In this document: positions 42,339 through 51,735 of the stretch, piece by piece
Layout: the number at the start of each line of letters is the position of its first letter
How positions within the stretch are numbered: position 1 is the stretch's first letter
Source: Pseudanabaena sp. Salubria-1
GTDB lineage: Bacteria; Cyanobacteriota; Cyanobacteriia; Pseudanabaenales; Pseudanabaenaceae
Reading direction: 5' to 3'
DNA: 64,000 bases
Assembly (NCBI GenBank): GCA_023336205.1
Contig: JALQCR010000024.1
Coordinates: forward strand, 39,156 to 103,155
The notes under the pieces: generated by a model
What the model was told of the DNA's origin: nothing
What the model saw: only the letters and a program-made list of their open reading frames with translations
The model's database searches: none
Translations under genes and position numbers: made by a program

Positions 42339-42387
42339 AACCCCAGAGATAGTTGCGGCGCTTTGCGCCGCAACTATCTCTGGGGTT
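42339..42387. terminator. Long perfect hairpin, GGCGC-TTT-GCGCC centre, preceded by a second hairpin at 42304-42334
   Basis: AACCCCAGAGATAGTTGCGGCGCTTTGCGCCGCAACTATCTCTGGGGTT. Confidence 0.8.
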
Positions 42388-42437
42388 TTAGTTTTGTCAT
42401 AACATTGATGGTTATAACTATAAGCACAATAAATATA

Positions 42438-43724
42438 GTGACTATTAAAGTTCTCCATCTCTCCGATATTCATCTTGGTAGTACTACCCACGGCAAAGTC
42501 AATCCGCAAACAGGATTGAATACTCGCCTAGAAGACTTTGTAGCAGCATTGACAATCTGTATAGATCGCGCCATTAACGAGCCAGCCGATATCGTTCTAT
42601 TTGGTGGCGATGCCTTCCCTGATGCTACGCCGCCGCCACTTGTGCAGCAAGCCTTTGCCAAGCAATTTCGTCGCCTTGCTGATGCTGGTATTCCCACGGT
42701 GTTATTAGTCGGAAATCACGATCAACATTCGCAGGGTGTGGGCGGTGCGAGTCTAGCGATTTATCGCAGTTTAGCCGTGCCAAACTTCACAGTAGGCGAC
42801 ACGATCGCCACCCATCGGATTTCCACAGATGCAGGGGATATTCAGATTATTACTTTGCCTTGGATTACGCGATCGACTTTACTCACAAAGTCGGAAACAG
42901 AAGGCTTCTCGATGACTGAAGTAAGTCAATTCCTGATCGATCGCTTACAAGTTGTCATCGAAGGCGAAATCCGTCAGCTTGATCCCAAGTTACCCACAAT
43001 TCTACTGGCGCATGTGATGGTGGATACAGCTACCTATGGCGCGGAGAGATTTTTAGCGGCTGGCAAAGGTTTCACAATTCCATTATCAATGTTAACCCGT
43101 GAGGCGTTTGATTATGTAGCACTCGGTCATGTGCATCGACATCAAATTCTGGCGACGCAACCACTTGTGGTTTATCCAGGAAGCATTGAGCGAGTAGATT
43201 TTGGCGAAGAGAATGAATCAAAAGGTTATTGCTGGCTAGAAGTAGAGAAAGGGAATGTGAAGTTTGAGTTTTGTGTAATTCCCACTCGTGCATTTCGGAC
43301 AATGGAAGTAGACGTAACCCAATCGGAAGATCCACAAGGGAAGCTGTTGAAAGCAATACAAAAAGGGAAAATCGATCAGGCGATCGCCAGACTTATCTAC
43401 AAGGTCAAAGCCGAACAGTTAGCCCAAATCGATGATCGCCTCTTACATGAAGCAATGGCGATCGCCCATAATTACTCGCTCATTCCTGAAGTGGTTAGCC
43501 AAAATCCGCGCACGCGATTACCTGAGCTGAGTACAGCCGAGGCGCTCGATCCGATGACTGCGCTCAAAACTTACCTAAGTACTCGCGAGGATTTGAAAAA
43601 TCTAGAGCATGAAATGTTGACTGCGGCTCAAGAATTACTCAGTGAGATTGGCTTAGGAATGGATGGACTTGACTCAGTTGAAGACTCAGCCCAGCCTAGT
43701 CAGTTGGTAATAAGTTTCAACTAG
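42438..43724 (+). CDS. SbcD/Mre11-like DNA repair exonuclease (GTG start likely)
   Basis: VLHLSDIHLGS; GGDAFPD; VGNHDQHS; ALGHVHRHQ. Confidence 0.85.
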   Translation: MTIKVLHLSDIHLGSTTHGKVNPQTGLNTRLEDFVAALTICIDRAINEPADIVLFGGDAFPDATPPPLVQQAFAKQFRRLADAGIPTVLLVGNHDQHSQGVGGASLAIYRSLAVPNFTVGDTIATHRISTDAGDIQIITLPWITRSTLLTKSETEGFSMTEVSQFLIDRLQVVIEGEIRQLDPKLPTILLAHVMVDTATYGAERFLAAGKGFTIPLSMLTREAFDYVALGHVHRHQILATQPLVVYPGSIERVDFGEENESKGYCWLEVEKGNVKFEFCVIPTRAFRTMEVDVTQSEDPQGKLLKAIQKGKIDQAIARLIYKVKAEQLAQIDDRLLHEAMAIAHNYSLIPEVVSQNPRTRLPELSTAEALDPMTALKTYLSTREDLKNLEHEMLTAAQELLSEIGLGMDGLDSVEDSAQPSQLVISFN

Positions 43725-44360
43725 TTGTGTTTGCAGCGTTTCCAGTGAAATATGGCGCAGGCTAGCGGCGCGATCGTAAATTTGCTCAATGCTAATATCA
43801 TTGCGATCATCGGTTTCTAAAAGGAATCTACCTTGCGGTATGGCAGCGATCGCCTGAGTAACAGGGGAGCGATCGCATAAAATGGCGGCTCCAAAAGAAA
43901 AATAGAAATCATGCTTCAGGAGTTGTTGAAATACTTCTTCTTTTTTATTAAATCCATGAATAATCCAAGGCATTGAATGCTTAGTATTTTTTTTAAGTGC
44001 GATCAACTCCTCAAATGCTCTGACACAATGAATTACAAGTGGTTTCTGTAACTCCTCAGCAAGTTCAATATGTCTTTGAAAGATAGCAATTTGTGTTTCT
44101 AAAGGTAAATCAATATTTCGATCTAATCCACATTCCCCGATCGCTACCACCTGTGATAATTTTGCTAAATCTGCAAGATTCACCCATGCCATTTCCCATG
44201 TTTCTAATTGCACAAACCAAGGATGCAAGCCAAGACTGCAAGAATTAGGTAAGGATTCAGCTTGCAATTCTGGAGCAACATGCAAAGTTTGCAGATTGAT
44301 GAGATCTGAGGATTGGCGATCGTTATGTGTATGGAAGTCAATAAATAAGTACTTATACAA
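43686..44360 (-). CDS. TatD family hydrolase
   Basis: FIDFHTHNDR; VAIGECGLDR; VIHCVRA; LLETDDRND. Confidence 0.82.
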   Translation of the reverse strand: MYKYLFIDFHTHNDRQSSDLINLQTLHVAPELQAESLPNSCSLGLHPWFVQLETWEMAWVNLADLAKLSQVVAIGECGLDRNIDLPLETQIAIFQRHIELAEELQKPLVIHCVRAFEELIALKKNTKHSMPWIIHGFNKKEEVFQQLLKHDFYFSFGAAILCDRSPVTQAIAAIPQGRFLLETDDRNDISIEQIYDRAASLRHISLETLQTQLVETYYQLTRLG

Positions 44361-44421
44361 AATAAATTACCAAAACCTGTAAAGTTGCGCCCCGCAGGGG
44401 CGCAACTTTACAGGTTTATAA

Positions 44422-45159
44422 TTAAAACTCATCATCTGGATCGATACCCAAAGCACGTAAACGCTCTGCAAGGCGATCAGCACGTTGACGTTCTTGATCA
44501 GCGCGTTGACCTTCCTGTATGACTCGTTGCTGCTCCTGCCAAACTTGAATCTTAGATTGCTGCAATAGTTGATCTAACTCTACAGGGGATAGAAATTTTT
44601 GCCCATCAGGACGAAATAATACTAATTCTTGCCCTGCTGCCCAATCAAAGCGGATTCCTAATAGTGGACTCACCCAGTTGCTCATTGAGAGAATTGGAGT
44701 TAGGCGATCGCCTTGTCTCTGCCAGCCTGCTAAGGTTAAATCATCAGGATCGTAAATGTAATATTCCTGAATGCCATAGGTTTCATAAAATGTAAACTTC
44801 TCATCTAAAGCATCAATACCGCGACTATCTTTATTGCTTGGTGACAAAATCTCAAAAGCAACCTGTGGAGGGATATTATCCTCTAGCCATTGCTTGTAAG
44901 AGCCTCGCCTACCTTTAGGTCTGCCAAATGCAACCATCACATCTGGAGCCATACGTCTTAGGGTATAACGCACAGGATACCAAGCTAAGTCGCCTCCCAC
45001 AAATACATGGGGATCATTAGCATACATAATCTCAAGATTTTCTTTGATGATCACAATCCAGCGAAACTGCTCGGTATTGTCAGACATAGGATTACCGTCA
45101 CTATCTGGATAGTCGATCTCTGGGGCGATCGCTTCGTGAGTTAATGGTTGCAGAGTCAT
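44422..45159 (-). CDS. Uma2 family endonuclease (DUF820)
   Basis: PDVMVAFGRPKGRRGSYKQWLE; FEILSPSNKDSRG; YYIYDPD. Confidence 0.9.
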   Translation of the reverse strand: MTLQPLTHEAIAPEIDYPDSDGNPMSDNTEQFRWIVIIKENLEIMYANDPHVFVGGDLAWYPVRYTLRRMAPDVMVAFGRPKGRRGSYKQWLEDNIPPQVAFEILSPSNKDSRGIDALDEKFTFYETYGIQEYYIYDPDDLTLAGWQRQGDRLTPILSMSNWVSPLLGIRFDWAAGQELVLFRPDGQKFLSPVELDQLLQQSKIQVWQEQQRVIQEGQRADQERQRADRLAERLRALGIDPDDEF

Positions 45160-45202
45160 GGATTTGCCCTCGCATAGACCTGTGCGTGATTGATATATTC
45201 TA

Positions 45203-45253
45203 TAGCCAAACCTAAAAGAGAGTTGCGCCGCAACTCTCTTTTAGGTTTGGCTA
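45203..45253. terminator. Long perfect hairpin between Uma2 and lpxD
   Basis: TAGCCAAACCTAAAAGAGAGTTGCGCCGCAACTCTCTTTTAGGTTTGGCTA. Confidence 0.75.
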
Positions 45254-46318
45254 CTGCTGTTCAGCAAGCTTTGCTTCTAGTTCCGCAATTCTCTTTTCTA
45301 GTTTGCGAACTGTGTGTAATAAATCTGGAAGTTGACGCTCCGAAATAACGATACGCTTCCAATCCTTTTCAGGAACGACGGGATAGCCCATCATCGTCAC
45401 ACCTGCGGGAACATCACTGGGAATGCCCGACTTAGCCCCAATGATTGCGCCATCACCAATGTGAATGTGGTTAGCTGCACCGACTTGTCCTGCCATGACC
45501 ACATGATGACCGAGGGTGACACCACCTGCTAAGCCCACCTGTGAGGCGAGAACGGAATGCGCCCCGACTTCCACTCCATGACCAATCTGCACAAAGTTAT
45601 CTAGTTTTGCGCCTTTATGAATGACAGTAACCCCAACGGCAGGGCGGTCAACGGCGCAGGAGCAGCCAAGTTCGACATTATCTTCGATAATCACATGACC
45701 AATTTGGGGGACTTTGTACCATGTGCCATTGGGCGATATCTCAAAGCCAAAGCCATCACCTCCTAAAACTGTGCTGGGATGGAATAGACAATTTGCGCCG
45801 ATTTGAGTACGATCGCTAATTACACAATTGGCATGAATCGTTGTATTTGCACCAATCTCGACATCGTTGTAAATGGTGACATGGGGATAAATCGTGACGT
45901 TATCACCAATTTTGACGCGATCGCTAATGACGACATAGGGTGCGATCGCGACATTTGTACCTAGCTGCACGCCTTCACCCAAAATTGCGGTGGGATGAAT
46001 ACCCTGTGGCGGTGTGGGTGGTTGATAAAACTTTTCGAGAACCTTGGCGAAGAGAATGCGGGGATGGGCGGTGCGGATACAGGGCAAAGGTGACGGGGTT
46101 TTAAGATCAAGAATGACAGCGCTGGCTTGGGTATCTTTGAGACGCGCGACAAATTTTGACGAAGACACAAAGGTAATTTCTCCAGATTGCGCCTTATCGA
46201 TCGCAGCGACTCCCGTGATGATGGGATCGTCACCATCGGATTCAAATCGACAATCGGGGAGAGCGGCGACAAACTCGGCGGCGAGTTCGGAGAGTTTGAA
46301 AGAAATTGTTTGTGTCAT
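45251..46318 (-). CDS. lpxD: UDP-3-O-(acyl)glucosamine N-acyltransferase
   Basis: Hexapeptide repeats; HPSTVLGGDGFGFEISPNGTWYKVPQIGHVIIEDNVELG. Confidence 0.93.
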   Translation of the reverse strand: MTQTISFKLSELAAEFVAALPDCRFESDGDDPIITGVAAIDKAQSGEITFVSSSKFVARLKDTQASAVILDLKTPSPLPCIRTAHPRILFAKVLEKFYQPPTPPQGIHPTAILGEGVQLGTNVAIAPYVVISDRVKIGDNVTIYPHVTIYNDVEIGANTTIHANCVISDRTQIGANCLFHPSTVLGGDGFGFEISPNGTWYKVPQIGHVIIEDNVELGCSCAVDRPAVGVTVIHKGAKLDNFVQIGHGVEVGAHSVLASQVGLAGGVTLGHHVVMAGQVGAANHIHIGDGAIIGAKSGIPSDVPAGVTMMGYPVVPEKDWKRIVISERQLPDLLHTVRKLEKRIAELEAKLAEQQ

Positions 46319-46369
46319 GGATCTGATGTCATATCAAGAATACGCGATTACCATAATACTTAATTGTGC

Positions 46370-46440
46370 CAAAACACGCGGCTTAGCGATGAACCAAACT
46401 TGATAGCGTTCGCCCCAAATATCCAACTTCACCCCACAAG
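46370..46440 (-). pseudogene. Remnant resembling the C-terminus of an S1-domain protein
   Basis: Reverse-strand GVKLDIWGERYQVWFIAKPRVLAQL vs VGYTEDDRNQVWLSVKPSVLQKSL at 50994..51314. Confidence 0.45.
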
Positions 46441-46494
46441 CGATCGCACCCAACAAACCAACAACTCCAAACAGTGATCGTCTCTAATCTCTGA

Positions 46495-46752
46495 CTATTC
46501 ATAATGTGACCATACAGAAACAACTCTAATGGTTTTAGCTTCATCATTGACTGAATAAACCAGACGATGTTTGATATTGATTCTTCTTGAAAAATATCCT
46601 TTTAAGTTGCCCGAAAGTTTTTCATAGGGAGGTTCATAAGGATTTTGTTTGAGAATTTCTAGTAAAGACTTGAGGCTAGAGTCCAAATTAGCAGACTTTA
46701 ACTTTTTTGCATCCTTAACCACATTCCGACTAAATTCAATCTTCCAATCCAT
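46495..46752 (-). CDS. YoeB/Txe family toxin
   Basis: KDAKKLKSANLDSSLKSLLEILKQNPYEPPYEKLSGNLKGYFSRRINIKHRLVYSV. Confidence 0.9.
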   Translation of the reverse strand: MDWKIEFSRNVVKDAKKLKSANLDSSLKSLLEILKQNPYEPPYEKLSGNLKGYFSRRINIKHRLVYSVNDEAKTIRVVSVWSHYE

Positions 46753-46999
46753 TCAAAGCTCCTAGAAATTCATCTTCAGAAACCCATTCATCTTCTTGCT
46801 CGGCAGATCTAATTGACTCGACTAAATTGGGTATAGACTGTAAATAGAGAGTTTCCTGTATGCTTTCCCAGTCAGATTTAGATAGCAGTACCGCGTCACC
46901 TTGCCGACTAGTAATAAATCTTGGTAAATGATCTTTGTTAACCTGCTCAACCAAGCTGAACAAGTTGGCTCTCGCTTCACTTGCATTAAGAATTTTCAT
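46736..46999 (-). CDS. YefM/Phd family antitoxin
   Basis: MKILNASEARANLFSLVEQVNKDHLPRFITSRQGDAVLLS; overlaps the toxin start by 17 bp. Confidence 0.88.
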   Translation of the reverse strand: MKILNASEARANLFSLVEQVNKDHLPRFITSRQGDAVLLSKSDWESIQETLYLQSIPNLVESIRSAEQEDEWVSEDEFLGALNGLED

Positions 47000-47138
47000 T
47001 AATAAATCCAAACTCGTACAATTTATCGTACCACTTTTTTTGTTAAAGCGATCGCCCCTAACCTCATCAAAAAGCGATCGCCTCAATCATCAATGCTTCT
47101 ACCACACAAGCGATCGCCTCCTATTTGCTGCTTAAATA

Positions 47139-47180
47139 TTACCATGCTAGTATGCCAAATAAGGTATATTAGCATGGTAA
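47139..47180. promoter_or_regulatory. Inverted-repeat operator candidate upstream of XRE gene
   Basis: TTACCATGCTA-20 nt-TAGCATGGTAA, perfect 11-bp arms, 17 bp before the ATG at 47197. Confidence 0.6.
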
Positions 47181-47196
47181 CAAATCAAAAAAATAA

Positions 47197-47490
47197 ATGA
47201 CCCAGAATCAAATTTCTGAAGTTATTCAAGGTGGGACGAATGTATTTGAAGATTTGGGCTTTGCGCCTGAAGAAGCTCTCAATCTCAAAATTCGAGCTGA
47301 CTTGATGTTGAATATTAAGCGTTTCATTCAGTCTCAAGGATGGACGCAAAAGCAAGCTGCTTTGTTTTTTGGTGAAACTCAACCTCGGATTAGCGATTTA
47401 ATCAATGGTGATATTGAGAGGTTTAGCATTGATAAGTTGGTGATGATGTTGGTGCGTGCGGGTATGGTTGTAAGGCTTGAAGTAAATTAA
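47197..47490 (+). CDS. XRE/HigA-like antitoxin-type regulator (no adjacent toxin seen)
   Basis: GWTQKQAALFFGETQPRISDLINGDIERFSIDKLVMML. Confidence 0.88.
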   Translation: MTQNQISEVIQGGTNVFEDLGFAPEEALNLKIRADLMLNIKRFIQSQGWTQKQAALFFGETQPRISDLINGDIERFSIDKLVMMLVRAGMVVRLEVN

Positions 47491-47595
47491 CTCAAGATGA
47501 TTGTTGTATCAAAATGGAAAGTAAATATGTAAAAACTTCTAAATCAAAGTAATAATTGATGTATCGTAGCCCTTCAATAACAAGAGGTTTAAGCC

Positions 47596-47835
47596 ATGAC
47601 TGAATTACTTGAGTGTGTGATTGAGCAATTAAAAATACTTCCTACGGATGAACAAGATGAGATCGCTACTCGGTTTCTTGCAGAAATAGAAGATGAACGG
47701 GCTTGGAAGATTAGTTTTGCTTCGACAACTGATGATCAATGGGACAATTTAGCCGCTATGGTGCGGCAGGAAATTACTGCTGGAGAGTTCTCTCCGTTAG
47801 AAGAGTTATTTTGTTATAAACCAAATGACCGATAA
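47596..47835 (+). CDS. Small hypothetical protein, antitoxin-like
   Basis: 79-aa ORF MTELLECVIEQLKILPTDEQDEIATRFLAEIEDERAW. Confidence 0.65.
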   Translation: MTELLECVIEQLKILPTDEQDEIATRFLAEIEDERAWKISFASTTDDQWDNLAAMVRQEITAGEFSPLEELFCYKPNDR

Positions 47836-47936
47836 TTCGAGTCATAGCTATTTGAATTATCAACGATCGCCCAAACATCCAAAAACACCAAACAGCGATC
47901 ACCCCCTAATCTCAAGCGCAGAGAACATTAAGCAAT

Positions 47937-48743
47937 CTATTTCTTTCTATCTCGAATTTCATCTTTCCACTTACTTACCTGCGTACAATCAGGTACTCCT
48001 GTGTGCATCTCCCTAGCCCAATGTTCACAGTTATAACTCAATTTATTCCATACTCGTTTACTCATTTTTCTTGATTCCTTAATCCTTTCCTCAATTTGAC
48101 TATATGTAACCGAGACTGGTATGCGAGATCGCACAGTCCATTCTGATGAATAAGGAAGTTCATGGATATATCCGAACCCTTTCTCAATGAGGTTATTTTG
48201 AGCTTTTACGGTGTGTCCTGTAAAGAAATGTGCAACTCGAAAACCTTTGCTGCTTGCAATAACTACTCCATAGTGATCGTAATCTTTGCCATTTTCTTCT
48301 ACACATTTAACAGCAACAAGGTCTCCTATCTTCACAACTATATCGTTATTGTCATGAATATCATGCTCTCTATCTAGAAGGGTAAGGTAATTAGATAGAT
48401 CAAGTAACTGCATTTCAGTGGCTTTGAATGTTGATTCGATCCACTTAGAGTTTAAATCAGATTTAAGAGTAATAATTTGATCAAATCTTTCTTTTGCCCA
48501 TTTAAGATGACTAAATAATGTTTTTAAAGAACGAGCGCATTGTTCGTGCTCTAATTTAGAAAAATTTGTGTCAATCTCAATTTCAAGACATTTAGCAGCG
48601 TCTTTACAAAAGCTGATAATTTCTTTGTCTTTAGTATGTCTTGCAATTTGACTTAATTCGTGACAAAAAACTCTATTTTGTAAATGGTCTTGTATGTCGG
48701 CAAAAAGGTGGAGTACTTTAGCGGGATTAGGATTTTTGGTCAT
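47937..48743 (-). CDS. Protein with LRAT/NlpC-P60-like (permuted papain fold) C-terminal domain
   Basis: GDLVAVKC...YDHYGVVIA...VAHFF...NCEHWAREMHTG (His and NCEH-type Cys motif). Confidence 0.65.
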   Translation of the reverse strand: MTKNPNPAKVLHLFADIQDHLQNRVFCHELSQIARHTKDKEIISFCKDAAKCLEIEIDTNFSKLEHEQCARSLKTLFSHLKWAKERFDQIITLKSDLNSKWIESTFKATEMQLLDLSNYLTLLDREHDIHDNNDIVVKIGDLVAVKCVEENGKDYDHYGVVIASSKGFRVAHFFTGHTVKAQNNLIEKGFGYIHELPYSSEWTVRSRIPVSVTYSQIEERIKESRKMSKRVWNKLSYNCEHWAREMHTGVPDCTQVSKWKDEIRDRKK

Positions 48744-48779
48744 ACACTATTTACTCCACCTTATAAAAATTTATCTAAA

Positions 48780-48932
48780 CTAACTCTTATTCTTCTTGCG
48801 TGCATCTTTATGATCTTTTTCGTAGCTGTCAACGAGTGACTCTGAAATCATAGGAGCTACCTCTGCAACGATTTTAGATGCGATACTTGCGGCTTTTACA
48901 GAAGCATCAACAGACTTTGGATTAATAGACAT
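48780..48932 (-). CDS. Small 50-aa protein not in the ORF track
   Basis: MSINPKSVDASVKAASIASKIVAEVAPMISESLVDSYEKDHKDARKKNKS, sits 21 and 36 bp from its two co-oriented neighbours. Confidence 0.65.
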   Translation of the reverse strand: MSINPKSVDASVKAASIASKIVAEVAPMISESLVDSYEKDHKDARKKNKS

Positions 48933-49583
48933 AATTTTATTCGTAAAAATAAATCAAGTTATACTAAACATCCTACCAAAATTTTCCCTCTCAATAGTAT
49001 TGTTTCTATTCTGCAAAAGATTAATATAGTTTTTAAAGTCCTGTCTTATATCTTCTAGTAGCTTGCGTGGGTTAATTTTAATTCTTTGGTCTTCAAATTG
49101 TAGAGCCTTCTCAAAGTCATGATTAAATACGACTCTACTCCTAGTCATACCATTATGGAATAAACCGCACCTCGAATCACTGTATAAATTGGTAATATCA
49201 TCATTGCTAAAGCATTCATTTGGATATAGCTTATTGATGGAATTTATAAAAAATTGTAAACTTTGGCGGTTGCTTGAACTGCCCTCTTTATATTGCTCTA
49301 CACCCTCTATATAAGACATACAGATCATTAATATAATCAAAGAGTTGTTAAAGCTATTAGCAGACTTTAACAATCTACGTGCAGGTTCTAGAAACCATCC
49401 TTGAACCTCTCTTTTGTAGATTTTAATTTTGTGATCTAAGTTATTGGGATCAAGCGTGATTATCTCAGGATTAGTATCAGTCTGATTCTTTCTTTTAGTG
49501 TAAGTTACTATGTATCTACCATCAACTTTTTCGCCGATCATATCTACTGCAACATTAATTTTCTCACCATTGCTAGGAATTGT

Positions 49584-50886
49584 CCTTAGTGGTGCAGAAA
49601 ACTCATGGGAGTCTCAAGATGAGACAATGGTAATACGGGCAAATTCGATACGAAAATCTAACTTTTCGCGTTTAGCAATAGAAGCAGAGGCAGGAGGAGG
49701 ATTAGTTCTAGGCAAAATCTGCAAAATAGGAAGAGATTTTTGTTGGTAAAGAAGAGTGTGAAGCTGACGGAGACCGAGTTGCAGAAAACTCAAGCCGCGA
49801 TGATCGTGCCAATCAATCGCAGCCCTTTGCCCCAAACGCACCAACATTATGCCAAGAATTACAGCAATCAGGTTAGCCGTGGCAAGGAGCATAAATAAAC
49901 AGGTAAGAGCTTGAGCATCACGGAGATGAGAGCTAACAACATTAAAAGCCGCCGACTTATAGTCTTTAAAATGGGGTTCGATTCCACCAAAGCGTTTGCC
50001 ATAGAGAGCAAAAGTCTGTAATGAAGGGGGAATATCGCTAAGGACAGCCCATGAACCGTTAGCCATGTCTAGGTTAGCCGTCGCTAAATGACAATTAACA
50101 TCACCGAGTACGGTGACATCGGGAACTAGATAAGCTTGCTCTGCGGGAGGTATCAGTTGTTCAACACGCTTGGTTGTACCTGTTGGCAGAGTCACTAGCA
50201 GATCGCTCTTTGCGCGAATTGCCCAAGACCAGTGATTTTGCTGTAACCATCGGATTAATTCCCCATGTTCAAAACCTCGGTCGGCAAGCAAGGTCACCGT
50301 ACTTTGTGGCGGCAATAGAGAGCGTACTTGTTCTAAGACGGGACGATAATGTTCAAAGCCAACTGTAGCGCTGCCATGCTCTAGTACTACTTGAGCTAGA
50401 GTAATCGACCTCCCTCCCCAAATCAAGCATACTTCTATAAGACAGAATTTATCCCACAGTATACTTGTGTCTAAGGCTAGTTCCAACGATTCTCCTGCAA
50501 ATGCTTGGAGAAAGTGCTTCACCAATGGGTTATAGAATCTCTCGGCGATGATATGTGGATTATGCACAAAGTAGCTTAGTCTTTCCATCTGACTTCTGGC
50601 TTGGCACTCTCGATGGCTCAAATAGGGCAACCAATGACTCAGACTTGCCCTTCCTGATTGCAATATCGCGGCTACTGCCTCCGCAAATCCTTGGAGATGT
50701 CGCTTATCTTTTGGCTTGAGCCATTGACGCAGTTGTTCTTGTAGCTGAAGATATAGGTGGGGCATTTGTATAAGATCTTTTGTTGAGGAACTTGAGTATC
50801 TCATCTCTTGCCCTTTTTATTCCTCTTGTCTCATTTTGAGATTCTATGCCTGTCAACCCTTTCCAGACTTTTCTGCACCACTAAGG
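49584..50886 (-). mobile_element. IS4-like insertion sequence
   Basis: TIR CCTTAGTGGTGCAGAAAA / TTTTCTGCACCACTAAGG; 7-bp TSD GAATTGT at 49577-49583 / 50887-50893. Confidence 0.9.
49614..50804 (-). CDS. IS4-like DDE transposase
   Basis: LALDTSILWDKFCLIEVCLIWGGRSITL; LLADRGFEHGELIRWL; YGKRFGGIEPHFKDYKS. Confidence 0.88.
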   Translation of the reverse strand: MRYSSSSTKDLIQMPHLYLQLQEQLRQWLKPKDKRHLQGFAEAVAAILQSGRASLSHWLPYLSHRECQARSQMERLSYFVHNPHIIAERFYNPLVKHFLQAFAGESLELALDTSILWDKFCLIEVCLIWGGRSITLAQVVLEHGSATVGFEHYRPVLEQVRSLLPPQSTVTLLADRGFEHGELIRWLQQNHWSWAIRAKSDLLVTLPTGTTKRVEQLIPPAEQAYLVPDVTVLGDVNCHLATANLDMANGSWAVLSDIPPSLQTFALYGKRFGGIEPHFKDYKSAAFNVVSSHLRDAQALTCLFMLLATANLIAVILGIMLVRLGQRAAIDWHDHRGLSFLQLGLRQLHTLLYQQKSLPILQILPRTNPPPASASIAKREKLDFRIEFARITIVSS

Positions 50887-50993
50887 GAATTGTCTTACTC
50901 ATCAGAATTTACCCCCCTTTCTTGAAGTTATTGTTTTTTCTGAAATGATTTTAACAGGTTTAAAGTCGTTATTATTGGCGATCGCCCCAAAAT

Positions 50994-51314
50994 TTAAACT
51001 TGACTAGCAACTGGCAATCTCAACTTAACCAAAGACTTTTGTAAAACACTAGGCTTAACACTCAACCAAACTTGATTGCGATCGTCCTCAGTATAGCCAA
51101 CTACCACCGCCCCCACAGGTGAACCAATCTCAGGATACATGTCAGGAGTCATCACCCCACTATCCAAAAAATCTGGAATCTGGATAATTCCCTTTACATA
51201 CTCATCCCCAATATCAACAAACACCCCAAAAGGCGCATAAAATTCTACTTTCCCGTAAATCAACTTCCCAAGCTGATACTTAGTTTTGACCTGACTCCAC
51301 AGTTGACTATTCAT
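50994..51314 (-). CDS. S1 RNA-binding domain protein
   Basis: GKLIYGKVEFYAPFGVFVDIGDEYVKGIIQIPDF. Confidence 0.8.
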   Translation of the reverse strand: MNSQLWSQVKTKYQLGKLIYGKVEFYAPFGVFVDIGDEYVKGIIQIPDFLDSGVMTPDMYPEIGSPVGAVVVGYTEDDRNQVWLSVKPSVLQKSLVKLRLPVASQV

Positions 51315-51317
51315 TAG

Positions 51318-51647
51318 CTATTCTCTCTTTAACACTCTAGGGAACTTGTTTAAAGTTGGAAATAAATCATGAGGGATCGGTAACTCAATATACGAACCAC
51401 CCTGATAAGTCCTCTCAAGCGGTTTAAAATGGCGATCGTATGTTTCTTGGTCTATCGTAACCTCTAAAACACCCTGTTTGTAACTCTGGTTGTATTGTTC
51501 AGCCAAACTTCTAGAGTTAGCACCAGCAAAATAGCATTTCCCATCTTCATAGGGTGGATTGTACGGAAAATCCTCCACCTGAAAGCCATTTTGCAACAAT
51601 TTCTCGCCTTTATTCGGCTGAGGTGCTTTGTAAATAGTGACTGTCAC
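51318..51647 (-). CDS. Hypothetical protein
   Basis: 109-aa ORF, 3 bp from the S1 gene. Confidence 0.65.
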   Translation of the reverse strand: MTVTIYKAPQPNKGEKLLQNGFQVEDFPYNPPYEDGKCYFAGANSRSLAEQYNQSYKQGVLEVTIDQETYDRHFKPLERTYQGGSYIELPIPHDLFPTLNKFPRVLKRE

Positions 51648-51735
51648 AATAATCTAATGTAAGGTTGTAAGCGGGGCTATTTGGTGACCATTATCTCAGC
51701 AAGTTAAACTAAATATAGTTTGTCGAGTAATAGTC

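Larger units (their letters stand above)
48954..50912 (-). pseudogene. HEPN-like protein gene split near its 5' end by an IS4-like element (3' part 48954..49541 still open)
   Basis: After IS removal the frame reads MSKTIPSNGEKINVAVDMIGEKVDGRYIVTYTKRK...; RCGLFH fits the R-x4-H HEPN motif. Confidence 0.7.
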
